From: Oscillospiraceae bacterium | Lineage (GTDB): Bacteria; Bacillota; Clostridia; Oscillospirales; Oscillospiraceae | Assembly (NCBI GenBank): GCA_902795045.1 | Contig: CADBJU010000021.1 | Location: forward strand, 1-64,000 | Reading direction: 5' to 3' | Length of the DNA: 64,000 nucleotides | Shown: one piece after another, positions 8,160 through 16,066 of the stretch | How positions within the stretch are numbered: position 1 is the first letter of the stretch | Layout: each line of letters opens with the position of its first letter | The notes under the pieces: model-generated | What the model was told of the DNA's origin: nothing | What the model saw: only the letters and a program-made list of their open reading frames with translations | Databases searched by the model: none | Made by a program: the position numbers and the translations under genes

Positions 8160-8190
8160 TTGACCCTGTCCCCGGGACAGGGTTTACACT
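8160..8190 (+). promoter_or_regulatory. MerR-type promoter with operator in a 19-bp spacer
   Basis: TTGACC (8160-8165) and TACACT (8185-8190) are 19 bp apart. Between and across them is a perfect dyad, ACCCTGTCCC-C-GGGACAGGGT (8163-8183). This is the arrangement that MerR activators untwist to start transcription. It drives the flavoprotein gene at 8248. Confidence 0.85.
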
Positions 8191-8247
8191 ATGAACAGAG
8201 CTATTATACAGCATGCACAAAATTTTTCAAGTAAAGGAGAGTAAATC

Positions 8248-10263
8248 ATGTCCGAACTCAGCAGAAGAGATTTTCTGAAGGGCTCCCTTGCGGGCGCCGC
8301 CTCCCTGGCCATGGCCGGGATCGGTCTCAGTGCGGTAAACACCGCCGCCCACGCCGACGGGATCTACACCCCCGGCACCTATTCCGCCACAGCTGACGGC
8401 ATGGGCACCGTCACCGTGACGGCGACCTTTGACGCAAACAGCATCACCGAGATCCTCCTGGATGTCTCCGGCGAGACCCCCTCCATCGGCCAGGCCGCCA
8501 AGGATGAGCTCATCAGCCAGGTCATGGCCGCCCAGAGTGCCGACATCGACGGCGTATCCAGTGCCACCATCACCAGCACCGCCGTAAAGACCGCGCTCAA
8601 AAACTGCATTGCGCAGGCCAAGGGCGAGGCTGTCAACTCCGGCTCCGTCAAGCCTCTGGTCCAGTCCGACGGCGCCTTCATCCTCAAGGACATCACCGCC
8701 GACGATGTCAACGCCTCCGCCGTGGAGCTCGAGCCCATCACGAACTTTGCCAAAGAGATCGACGTTGACGTGGTCGTAGCCGGTGCCGGCGCCTCCGGTG
8801 TCATCGCGGCGGTACGCGCGGCCGAGCTCGGCGCAACCGTCGCCGTGCTGCAGAAGGAAGCCGTCGCCGTCTCCCAGGGCAACTGTTCCTCCGCCATCAT
8901 CAAGTCCGGCTCCACCCCGGGCGGCCTCAAGAAGTGGCTGACCTTCGCCACCGCCGTCAACTGCTGGCGCAATAACCGCAAGCTCCTCGAGGCATACATC
9001 GACCGCTCCGAAGAGGCCCTGCGCTTCGTGTGCGAGAAGAGCGGCATCACCGAAGAGACCGAGTGGAAGAACAAGTATGGCGTCACCAAGTACCAGGATA
9101 CCTCCGCTGTCTACACCGGTGTCTGGCACGACGGCACCCAGTCCTATGACTTCGGCGACGAGAAGGTCGAGGTCTTTGCCCCCTGGTTCGGCCCTAAGCC
9201 CGGCAACTACGGTTCCCTCGTCTCCGGCATCCTCAAGGACGCGCAAGAGGAGTACGGCGATAAGCTGCAGGTCTTCTTCAGCACTCCCATTGTCCAGCTC
9301 GTCAAGGACGCCGACGGCACCATCATCGGCTGCGTCGGCAAGGACATTGACGGCAACTACATCAAGTTCAACGCCAAGTCCGTCATCCTCGCCACCGGCG
9401 CCTATGAGAACAATGCCACCATGGTCCGCCGCTTCTGCCCGGACATCGAGAAGTTCGACAAGAAGGTCGTCCACCGCACCGGCGACGGCAACATCCTCGC
9501 CATCGAGGCCGGCGGCTGCATGGAGCCTGTGGCCCACAGCCGCGTCATGCACGACTTTGACGCGGGCCTCATGTGGGATGAGCCTCCCTACCTCATCGTC
9601 AACATGAACGGCGAGCGCTTCATCGACGAGGAAGTCGACATGGCCTATATTTCCAACGCGCTGCGCTGGCAGCCCGGCTTCAAGGGTGAGAACATGGACC
9701 CCGAGCACCAGGAGACCGGCTCCATCGGCTGGTACTGCCAGATCTACGACAACGACTACATGTCCTACGCCAACGGCCCCGTGCCCGATTTCGTCATGGC
9801 CCGCTACCTCAAGGAAGGCCCGGCCGAAGATCATGTCAGCGTCTTCCCCGAACTGATCGACACCTTTAAGGCCGACACCATCGAGGAGCTGGCCGAGAAA
9901 CTGGGCCTGCCCGTTGAGAAGACCGTCGAGACCTTCAACCGCTACAACGAGCTGTGCGAGAAGGGCGAGGACGAGGACTTCGGCAAGCCTGCCAAGTACC
10001 TGCACGCCTTCAAGACCGCTCCCTTCTGGGGCATCCGCCGCCACATTCGCTGCTCCTCCATCACCGCCGGCGTCCTCTCCGATGAGTACGGCCGTGTCAC
10101 CACCGAGGACGGCGAGGTCATCAAGGGCCTGTACGCTGTCGGCAACCTGGGCGGCCAGTTCTACGGCGCGCCCGACTATCCCTTCTTCCACCCCGGCCTC
10201 TCCCTCGGCCACGCCGTCACCTTCGGCTACATTGCCGGTGAGCACGCGGCCCAGAACCGTTGA
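8248..10263 (+). CDS. Exported FMN/FAD flavoprotein reductase (fumarate reductase-like)
   Basis: A 671-residue secreted reductase. It begins with a Tat signal (SRRDFLKG, then a hydrophobic stretch ending AHA near residue 36). Residues about 45-125 form an FMN-binding domain with the DGVSSAT motif, in which ApbE-type enzymes attach FMN to the Thr. From about residue 165 an FAD domain begins with VVVAGAGASGVIAA, and it ends with a GLYAVGNLGGQ FAD-binding motif. The architecture matches UrdA/FccA-type reductases that use organic acids as electron acceptors; the C-terminal GAPDYPFFHPG stretch differs from true fumarate reductases, so the substrate cannot be assigned. AAAGGAG precedes the ATG. Single-gene unit with its own terminator, probably MerR-activated. 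Confidence 0.88.
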   Translation: MSELSRRDFLKGSLAGAASLAMAGIGLSAVNTAAHADGIYTPGTYSATADGMGTVTVTATFDANSITEILLDVSGETPSIGQAAKDELISQVMAAQSADIDGVSSATITSTAVKTALKNCIAQAKGEAVNSGSVKPLVQSDGAFILKDITADDVNASAVELEPITNFAKEIDVDVVVAGAGASGVIAAVRAAELGATVAVLQKEAVAVSQGNCSSAIIKSGSTPGGLKKWLTFATAVNCWRNNRKLLEAYIDRSEEALRFVCEKSGITEETEWKNKYGVTKYQDTSAVYTGVWHDGTQSYDFGDEKVEVFAPWFGPKPGNYGSLVSGILKDAQEEYGDKLQVFFSTPIVQLVKDADGTIIGCVGKDIDGNYIKFNAKSVILATGAYENNATMVRRFCPDIEKFDKKVVHRTGDGNILAIEAGGCMEPVAHSRVMHDFDAGLMWDEPPYLIVNMNGERFIDEEVDMAYISNALRWQPGFKGENMDPEHQETGSIGWYCQIYDNDYMSYANGPVPDFVMARYLKEGPAEDHVSVFPELIDTFKADTIEELAEKLGLPVEKTVETFNRYNELCEKGEDEDFGKPAKYLHAFKTAPFWGIRRHIRCSSITAGVLSDEYGRVTTEDGEVIKGLYAVGNLGGQFYGAPDYPFFHPGLSLGHAVTFGYIAGEHAAQNR

Positions 10264-10286
10264 GTCATTCATCCGAAATAATGCTC

Positions 10287-10322
10287 CAGCGCCGGAGACC
10301 TCGGTCTCCGGCGCTGTTGTTT
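10287..10322 (+). terminator. Strong terminator after the flavoprotein gene
   Basis: A 14-bp perfect stem, CAGCGCCGGAGACC paired with GGTCTCCGGCGCTG, followed by a T-rich tail (TTGTTTT). Confidence 0.85.
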
Positions 10323-10343
10323 TCATATTTGGTTTTTCGAAGC

Positions 10344-11327
10344 TCAGCGGATGCCGCCGATCTGCATGGTCTCCATGATGACGTAGCGGTCCATCTGGAG
10401 CTTTTTGGTGCGCTGGAGAGCCTCCTCGATGGGGATCTCCACGATGCCGCCCTCCTGGGTGGCGATGATGCGGTTGCCGCGGCCCTCGGCCAGGGCCTTC
10501 ACCGCGTAGTAGCCCATGCGGGTCGCCGTCTCGCGGTCACGCCCGGTGGGCGAGCCGCCGCGCTGCAGGTGACCCAGAACGGTGACGCGCGGCTCGATGC
10601 CGATGGCCTCGTGGAGCTTCTTGCCGATCTCCACCGCGCTGCCCGCGCCCTCGGCCACGACGATCATAAAGTGCGTGTTGCCCGCGAGGCGAGAATCCTG
10701 AATGCGCTCCACCACATCCCGCTGGAAATCCACCTCATGCTCGGGGACCAGCACGGCGGTCGCGCCGACGGCGATGCCCACATACAGGGCGAGGAAGCCC
10801 GCGTTGCGGCCCATGACCTCCACGACCGAGCAGCGCTCGTGGGACTGCATGGTGTCGCGCAGCTTGTCGATGCACTCGATGGCGGTGTTGCAGGCGGTGT
10901 CAAAGCCGATGGTGTAGTTGGTGCAGCCGACATCGTTGTCGATGGTGGCGGGGATGCCGACCACCGGGATGCCGAGGCGGGAAAGCTCCAGCGCGCCGCG
11001 GAAGGTGCCGTCGCCGCCGATGGCGACAATGGCGTTCAGGCCCAGCATCTTGCAGGTGGCGACCGCCTTCTGCCTGCCGCTCTCGGTCATGAAGTCATCG
11101 CTGCGGGCGGTGAAAAGGATCGTGCCGCCGCGGGAGAGGATGTGGCCCACGCTGATGCTCGTGAGCTTGACAAAATCGCTGTTGATGAGACCCTGCCAGC
11201 CTCTGCGGATGCCCACGCACTCGATGCCGTTTGCGATAGCGGTACGGACGACGGCGCGCACCGCCGCGTTCATGCCCGGCGCGTCGCCGCCGCTGGTCAG
11301 CACGCCGATTCTTTTAACCTCGTTCAT
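10344..11327 (-). CDS. pfkA: ATP-dependent 6-phosphofructokinase
   Basis: Phosphorylates fructose 6-phosphate in glycolysis; 327 residues, normal for the bacterial tetramer. Visible motifs: GVLTSGGDAPGMNA (ATP site), GGDGTF with the Gly that favours ATP, PATIDND (catalytic Asp), MGRNAG, and GHLQRGGSP. The start has GAGGAGG upstream. The minus-strand promoter TTGACG-17-TATGAT lies at 11396-11424. Confidence 0.96.
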   Translation of the reverse strand: MNEVKRIGVLTSGGDAPGMNAAVRAVVRTAIANGIECVGIRRGWQGLINSDFVKLTSISVGHILSRGGTILFTARSDDFMTESGRQKAVATCKMLGLNAIVAIGGDGTFRGALELSRLGIPVVGIPATIDNDVGCTNYTIGFDTACNTAIECIDKLRDTMQSHERCSVVEVMGRNAGFLALYVGIAVGATAVLVPEHEVDFQRDVVERIQDSRLAGNTHFMIVVAEGAGSAVEIGKKLHEAIGIEPRVTVLGHLQRGGSPTGRDRETATRMGYYAVKALAEGRGNRIIATQEGGIVEIPIEEALQRTKKLQMDRYVIMETMQIGGIR

Positions 11328-11395
11328 TCGATTGCCTCCTCGATTGATTTTGTTCTATTGATATATGTTCTGTTGACGCTGCATTTGATGATGCT

Positions 11396-11424
11396 ATCAT
11401 ACCAACTGCCGCCGTCCCCGTCAA
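11396..11424 (-). promoter_or_regulatory. pfkA promoter
   Basis: On the minus strand: TTGACG (11419-11424), 17-bp spacer, TATGAT (11396-11401). Confidence 0.65.
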
Positions 11425-11460
11425 GCTATTTTGAAAGTCTTCTCCGGTGCGCAGACGGTG

Positions 11461-11489
11461 TTGAATACGCCCGGCTTTTATGGTAAGAT
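11461..11489 (+). promoter_or_regulatory. Promoter of the exonuclease-phosphatase-RCK_C operon
   Basis: TTGAAT (11461-11466), 17-bp spacer, TAAGAT (11484-11489), about 35 bases before the first ATG. Confidence 0.6.
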
Positions 11490-11523
11490 TTCATTGAAAT
11501 TCAATACGGGCAGGAACAGAGAA

Positions 11524-12054
11524 ATGAGATACATCGTTTTTGACGTGGAGACCCCAAATCGTTATAACAACCGCATGAGCGCCATCGGCATCAGCGTTAT
11601 TGAGGACGGGCGGATCGCAGACGAGTTTTTCTCGCTGGTCGATCCTGAGCAGCCCTTCGACTGGTTCAATACAAAGCTCACCGGCATCAGTGCCGAATCC
11701 GTCTCCGGCGCGCCCACCTTCCCGGCTCTCTGGGAGCAGATCGAGCCGCTCATGTCCTCGGGCGTTCTGGTGGCGCACAATGCGGGCTTTGATATCGGCG
11801 TCCTGCGACACTGCCTGCACGCGTACGACATCGCCTGGCAACCCTCCGTCAAAGGCCTTTGCACCGTGGTCATGGGCCGGAACCTGCTTCCGGGAATCAG
11901 CCACAAGCTCAATGACATGTGCGATTATTACCACATCGACCTCAACCACCACCGGGCCGACAGCGACAGTCACGCCTGCGCCGAGATCCTGCTGCACTAC
12001 CTGGAAAGCGGCGCGGCGCCGGAGAAGTTTATCCGGACCTATACGATGCTTTGA
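11524..12054 (+). CDS. DnaQ-like 3'-5' exonuclease
   Basis: A DEDDh exonuclease of 176 residues, like the epsilon proofreading subunit. Exo I is FDVETPN (Asp and Glu), Exo II is LVAHNAGFDIGVL (Asp), and Exo III is HHRADSDSHACAE (His and Asp). The ATG at 11524 is used because AGGAACAGAG lies upstream and the conserved domain starts at once; a longer frame from 11431 would add a region overlapping the promoter. First gene of a three-gene operon with a phosphatase and a membrane RCK_C protein. Confidence 0.87.
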   Translation: MRYIVFDVETPNRYNNRMSAIGISVIEDGRIADEFFSLVDPEQPFDWFNTKLTGISAESVSGAPTFPALWEQIEPLMSSGVLVAHNAGFDIGVLRHCLHAYDIAWQPSVKGLCTVVMGRNLLPGISHKLNDMCDYYHIDLNHHRADSDSHACAEILLHYLESGAAPEKFIRTYTML

Positions 12055-12075
12055 CGCCCGGAAGGAGGCGAAGAT

Positions 12076-12663
12076 GTGATCTATATCATCCGGCACGGAC
12101 AGACGGAGCTGAACAGCCGCGGCGTTCTCCAGGGGCGAAGCGACCATGCGCTGAACGAAAAGGGCATCGCCCAGGCGAAGGAAGCAGCGCAAAGGCTGCG
12201 GGGCATCCCCTTCTCCGCCGTATGGTCCAGCCCTCTGGTGCGGGCGCTGCAAACGGCGGAGATCATCGCGCCGGGTTTGGCGCCCAATATTGATGACAGA
12301 CTCACTGAGATGGACTACGGCCCCTACGAGGGCGCGGATCTGAAACATCTGCCGCCCGAGGTCATCACCTTTTTTCAGGATTTTGTACGCAATCCGGCTC
12401 CCCGGGGCATGGAGCCGCTGGAAGCCGTGGTGCGCAGGGCGGGCGCGTTTATGGAAGAGCGCTGCCGTTCGGAAGAAAACATTCTGATCTCCACCCACGC
12501 CATCGCCATGAAGGGCATCCTGGAATATCTGACGCCGGACTCAGTCGGCGCATACTGGTCGAAGTACATCGGCAACTGTGAAGTTTACATAACATCTTTC
12601 CAGAACGGGCGTTTTCTTGTTCCGGCAAAGCTGCTGTCGCCGCAGGGAGATGAGCTGTCATGA
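12076..12663 (+). CDS. Histidine phosphatase family protein (phosphoglycerate mutase-like)
   Basis: A 195-residue enzyme of the histidine phosphatase superfamily. The phosphohistidine motif IIRHGQTELN is at the N-terminus, with the VWSSPLVRALQTAE and LISTHAIAMK motifs supplying the second Arg and His. The exact substrate cannot be told from sequence; the family includes cobalamin-pathway and sugar phosphatases. The GTG start at 12076 has AGGAGG 7 bases upstream. The stop overlaps the start of the next gene by 4 bases, so the two are translationally coupled. Confidence 0.85.
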   Translation: MIYIIRHGQTELNSRGVLQGRSDHALNEKGIAQAKEAAQRLRGIPFSAVWSSPLVRALQTAEIIAPGLAPNIDDRLTEMDYGPYEGADLKHLPPEVITFFQDFVRNPAPRGMEPLEAVVRRAGAFMEERCRSEENILISTHAIAMKGILEYLTPDSVGAYWSKYIGNCEVYITSFQNGRFLVPAKLLSPQGDELS

Positions 12664-13376
12664 ATATATATATTGACTTCATTCTGTTTGGGCTGATCAT
12701 TCTGGTTTACTGGATCATCACAGAGCTGTTCACGATCTTTTTCCGCTTTACCGGCCTTCCCGCCGAAAGGGCGCGGTTCCAGGTGATTTCGCTTCTTACA
12801 GGGACCGGCTTCACCACAAGAGAAAGTGAACTGCTCCTCACGACCAAGCGCAGGCGACATCTTGCCAGGGTGACGATGCTGTTCGGCTATGTGTTCAATA
12901 TCACCATCGTCTCCGCCTTCATCAATGTCTTTCTCACCCTCAAGATGAAGGAGATGGAGCACTACTATGTCGGCATCCTGTTTTTTCTGTCGGTATTGCT
13001 GCTGCTTGTTGTTCTGATGCGAAGGCCAAAGATCCACGCGTGGAGCGACAATCTCCTCCAGCGCTTGGCAAACCGTATGGTCGGCCATGCCGCCGGGACC
13101 AACACAGTCATGCTGCTCAACCACATCGGTGCCGATTCGATCGCGGTCGTAAAGCTCAGCCGCATCCCCGGGGCGTTTCAGAACGTTGCGCTGCGCGACA
13201 CCGGACTGAAAAAGAATAACGGCATCCTCGTCCTGCTGATCGAGCACGAAGGCGCCAAGGCGGTTCCCGCCGGCGCGGACACAGTGTTCTCTCCCGGCGA
13301 TAAGCTGACGCTGTTCGGAGATTATTCCACGATCTGCAAGGTCTTCCATGCCAGCGAGCTGTTCGCGGACGAGTGA
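12660..13376 (+). CDS. Membrane protein with C-terminal RCK_C (TrkA-C) domain
   Basis: A 238-residue protein. It has an N-terminal hydrophobic segment (residues 5-30), a patch containing LTGTGFTTRESELL, then two further membrane segments (about 72-92 and 100-120). The last 85 residues resemble the RCK_C domain that binds small ligands in potassium and other transport systems, including the VLLIEHEG and PGDKLTLFGDY motifs. The TGTGFTT sequence recalls the pore loop of Trk/Ktr transporters, but the protein is far too short to be one. Its role in ion control is inferred only. Translationally coupled to the phosphatase gene. Confidence 0.75.
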   Translation: MNIYIDFILFGLIILVYWIITELFTIFFRFTGLPAERARFQVISLLTGTGFTTRESELLLTTKRRRHLARVTMLFGYVFNITIVSAFINVFLTLKMKEMEHYYVGILFFLSVLLLLVVLMRRPKIHAWSDNLLQRLANRMVGHAAGTNTVMLLNHIGADSIAVVKLSRIPGAFQNVALRDTGLKKNNGILVLLIEHEGAKAVPAGADTVFSPGDKLTLFGDYSTICKVFHASELFADE

Positions 13377-13395
13377 ACGGAACGATATATACAGC

Positions 13396-13425
13396 AGGAC
13401 CCCGGCCTGATGGTCGGGGTCCTGA
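13396..13425 (+). terminator. Terminator after the RCK_C gene (first copy)
   Basis: Stem AGGACCCCGGCC/GGTCGGGGTCCT with a 4-base loop. The same 30 bp recurs at 13632-13661. T residues after the stem are few, so strength is uncertain. Confidence 0.6.
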
Positions 13426-13661
13426 GACTGTCAAAAAAACTTGTGACAACGTATGATAACAGAGCCGCAGGGGAGCTCGAGGGGGCAAGGCCCGCCTCGA
13501 ATACAATAAACCGCCGCCTGAAAAGGCTTGATTTTCAAGGCTTTTCAGATAACAGCATTTTGCCTCAAGCAAAATGCTCGGCGGCAAAGCGCAGTCAAAA
13601 AAGTACATATAAGGACTTTTTTGACAAGCTGAGGACCCCGGCCTGATGGTCGGGGTCCTGA
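13396..13661. repeat. Hairpin-rich element flanked by a 30-bp direct repeat
   Basis: Two identical 30-bp terminator-like sequences (13396-13425 and 13632-13661) flank about 206 bp with several hairpins: CTGAAAAG.../...CTTTTCAG (about 13518-13548), GCATTTTGC/GCAAAATGC (13555-13577), and GTCAAAAAAGT/ACTTTTTTGAC (13594-13625). A related TGTCAAAAAAACTTGTGACA sequence lies near the left end. It looks like an inserted miniature element or a duplicated regulatory unit. No protein gene is convincing here. Confidence 0.65.
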
Positions 13662-13664
13662 TTA

Positions 13665-15692
13665 TTACTGATGTATATAACTGTTGTCTTTTCCGGTCGT
13701 GGGATCGTCGTGCCAGATAAGCTCGCCTGCATCGTTCAGACTGAAGCTGCCGCTGATTTCCCGGGTCTCGTCGGAGTACATTCCCTCCTTATAGGAGCTG
13801 ACCATGAGGCTGCCGTTTTCATAGGCAAGCTTTCCGTCCTCGCCGAGCACGGCTGTAAGACTCCAGCAGGATTCTGCGCTGTCTCCCTCGGACTTAAAGC
13901 CCTCGATTTTCAGCTTTCCGGGGGCGAGCGTCTGGGTGATCTCCATCGTGCCGCTGCCGCCGTCCTTTTCCTGCCACCGTCCGCAGTACGTGTCCGTGCT
14001 CTCGCCCGGCGCCCTGACTCCGGCCTTCTCCGCGGCGGCGTAATACCAGCCCTTCATGACCTCGGCAAAGCTGACGTTGTCGTCGCACCACGACGCCTGG
14101 TACAGCCACTCGCTGTCCCCTCTCACCACGCGGGCATAGCCGCCGGGAGCGAAGAAGAAGTCCACGCGGGTTTCCTCCTCCGGCAGCGTGAGGACCACAT
14201 ACTCACCGTCCGGGGCTTCTTTTTCCTCCGACTCGGTAAACCGGCCCTCCTGCATGTAGGCAACATAGGGCGCGGCATCCACGGTCCTTGCGTCCAGGGG
14301 ACCATACTCCGTGGTGCTGAGGGTAGCGGAGCTGTCCTTGCTCCAGGCCGCGCGGGCCAGAAGGATATCGACCTCCGAATTGCCGTAGCTCACATTTTCA
14401 AGCCCGTTCTTTTCCGCAAAGCTGGCGGGCACGGTTGCCGCCCACTCGTGGAGCATGGTCCACTGCGCGCTGTCCTGCCGCATCTGCTCTACGGTTTCGC
14501 GGGCATAGCGCACATCTGTGGGATGGTAATATGCGTAGTAGCTGCCGTCCCCGCCTTTGGCGAATATCTCCGCGCCGGACATGTCATTGCAAAGCATCTC
14601 GTGCAGTCTGTCCTCGCTGATCTTCCCGATGGAGAAGATCCAGCCGGCACCTTCGAAGCCGCCCGCCTTTAAGGATGCGGTCTCGGAGACGGTGAACAGG
14701 ATGTCACTGTCGGCCGGGGTCTCGACCGTGAGCAGGTCGTTATATTTGGGCTTGATTTCAAGGCGCATGCCGCCGTTTTCATAGTCGCCCCAGTTCTGCG
14801 GGGGATACTGGACGGAAACGGGGTCCAGTGCCTTTGCGGCCGCGCCGTCGACGCCCTCTCTGGTGTCGGATTCATGGAGCGAAAAGCTGACGCTCAGATT
14901 CTCAAAACCCATGAGGGGCACGATATCATCGCCGAAGCTCATCAGGTCCGCGCCATATTTGTGCGGCGGGACTGCGGAAAAGAAGCGGGCCTCGCCGCTG
15001 TGCCCGTCGGCATCGGCAGAGCTTGCGCTCAGGCCGATAAAGTGATCCGTCTTGTTCTCCGAATACACCCAGACCTCGGGGCCGAACCAGTCCTCATAGT
15101 CCTGCTGCCCCATGACGATCGTGAGCTCCTCGTTATCCAGCACGACGGTGCCGAGGGAGGCAAGCTCCACAGGCTCCACGCTCTCCCCCGTCTCGATCAT
15201 CACAGGCTCGGACGTGTAGTAAGGCGAAACGTATTCCTCCTTGGCCAGTGTGAAGCTGAGCTCCAGGCGGGCAAGGGTTTTCAGATTGATGCCGGGCGCC
15301 TTGCTGTCGTAATAGCCGAGGGCGTATCTGCCGCTGCTGTGCGCCGGGATCGTGAGGCAGAAATCATAGTTCCCGCCGTAATACTGCCCGTCCTCCATAT
15401 AAAAATCTATGAGCACGACTGTCACCGAAACGCCGTTGACGCTGCCGCCGGATACGCCGAGCACGGCATCTTTATCGCCGGTATTTTCGATGTCCACCCA
15501 GATGATGGGCTCCCGATCACCGGAGGTGGGATCCAGGTCAAGTCCGGCGCTCGTGACCTTCACGCCGTCCTTTTCAAAAAGCACGCTGCCCGCGGGGCCA
15601 AGCGCATCCTCGGCCCGGGCCGCCGGTTCAAGGCCGGTGAAGAGACCCACAAGGAGCAGTATGGAAAGCAGAAACGGGATCGTTCTTTTCAT
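13665..15692 (-). CDS. Large secreted protein of unknown function
   Basis: A 675-residue protein. The start at 15692 has AAAGGAG upstream and begins a clear signal peptide (basic MKRT, hydrophobic LLSILLLVGLF, cleavage after ARA near residue 27). The mature part is acidic and rich in Gly, Ser and Tyr, without further membrane segments or an LPXTG sorting signal. Several stretches (near residues 30-150 and 155-290) look like beta-rich repeats with IWVDIENTGDKDAV and VWVYSENKTDHFI in similar positions, which suggests related immunoglobulin-like domains. The C-terminal 100 residues resemble a lipocalin-like or scaffold beta domain (TYCGRWQEKDG...). I do not recognise the family. Probably released or loosely wall-bound. 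Confidence 0.7.
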   Translation of the reverse strand: MKRTIPFLLSILLLVGLFTGLEPAARAEDALGPAGSVLFEKDGVKVTSAGLDLDPTSGDREPIIWVDIENTGDKDAVLGVSGGSVNGVSVTVVLIDFYMEDGQYYGGNYDFCLTIPAHSSGRYALGYYDSKAPGINLKTLARLELSFTLAKEEYVSPYYTSEPVMIETGESVEPVELASLGTVVLDNEELTIVMGQQDYEDWFGPEVWVYSENKTDHFIGLSASSADADGHSGEARFFSAVPPHKYGADLMSFGDDIVPLMGFENLSVSFSLHESDTREGVDGAAAKALDPVSVQYPPQNWGDYENGGMRLEIKPKYNDLLTVETPADSDILFTVSETASLKAGGFEGAGWIFSIGKISEDRLHEMLCNDMSGAEIFAKGGDGSYYAYYHPTDVRYARETVEQMRQDSAQWTMLHEWAATVPASFAEKNGLENVSYGNSEVDILLARAAWSKDSSATLSTTEYGPLDARTVDAAPYVAYMQEGRFTESEEKEAPDGEYVVLTLPEEETRVDFFFAPGGYARVVRGDSEWLYQASWCDDNVSFAEVMKGWYYAAAEKAGVRAPGESTDTYCGRWQEKDGGSGTMEITQTLAPGKLKIEGFKSEGDSAESCWSLTAVLGEDGKLAYENGSLMVSSYKEGMYSDETREISGSFSLNDAGELIWHDDPTTGKDNSYIHQ

Positions 15693-15857
15693 CTTGTTTC
15701 TCTCCTTTTGTTTTTCCGCGCCACGTTCGGCGCTGTGGAAATCATACAACGAAAAAGGCTTTGGAATCTATCATCAAATTGTGAATTTGCCGCCGGAAAA
15801 GAATGGGCTTTCACCCATAATGTTGAAATAGCTTGTAATGCCTTAAACTTGAACCGG

Positions 15858-15933
15858 CATCCTGAGCGAAGCGAAGGATCTTTCCCTAAGTGCATGCGGG
15901 AACAAAAGATTCTTCGCTGCGCTCAGAATGACA
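15858..15933. repeat. CATCCTGAGCGAAGCGAAGG-type repeat
   Basis: A palindromic intergenic repeat: CATCCTGAGCGAAGCGAAGG on the left, and its near reverse complement ending CTCAGAATGACA on the right. It shares its ends with the elements at 48046-48129 and 52600-52680. Confidence 0.75.
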
Positions 15934-15954
15934 AGTTTTAAGACTTACAGCGCA

Positions 15955-16035
15955 GCAGGGACCGATGCCCTCATCGGCCCGCCGTATACCATGGAAGTAC
16001 ATGGTCCGGCGGGTCCGATCGAGGGATCGACCCCT
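15955..16035. repeat. Palindromic intergenic sequence
   Basis: Nested inverted repeats: CGGCCCGCC and GGCGGGTCC arms around CCATG...CATGG, followed by GATCGAGGGATCGA. With the previous repeat it fills the 374-bp gap between the secreted protein gene and rnj; nothing else is seen there. Confidence 0.55.
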
Positions 16036-16066
16036 ACACGCATTTTATGAAGCAGAGCCGTTTCAC

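Noticed and set aside
8227-10326. Long minus-strand open frame (699 codons) over the flavoprotein gene
   Set aside because: It is a shadow of a well-supported gene. Composition (Gly, Val, Asp, Leu) is that of antisense GC-rich coding DNA.
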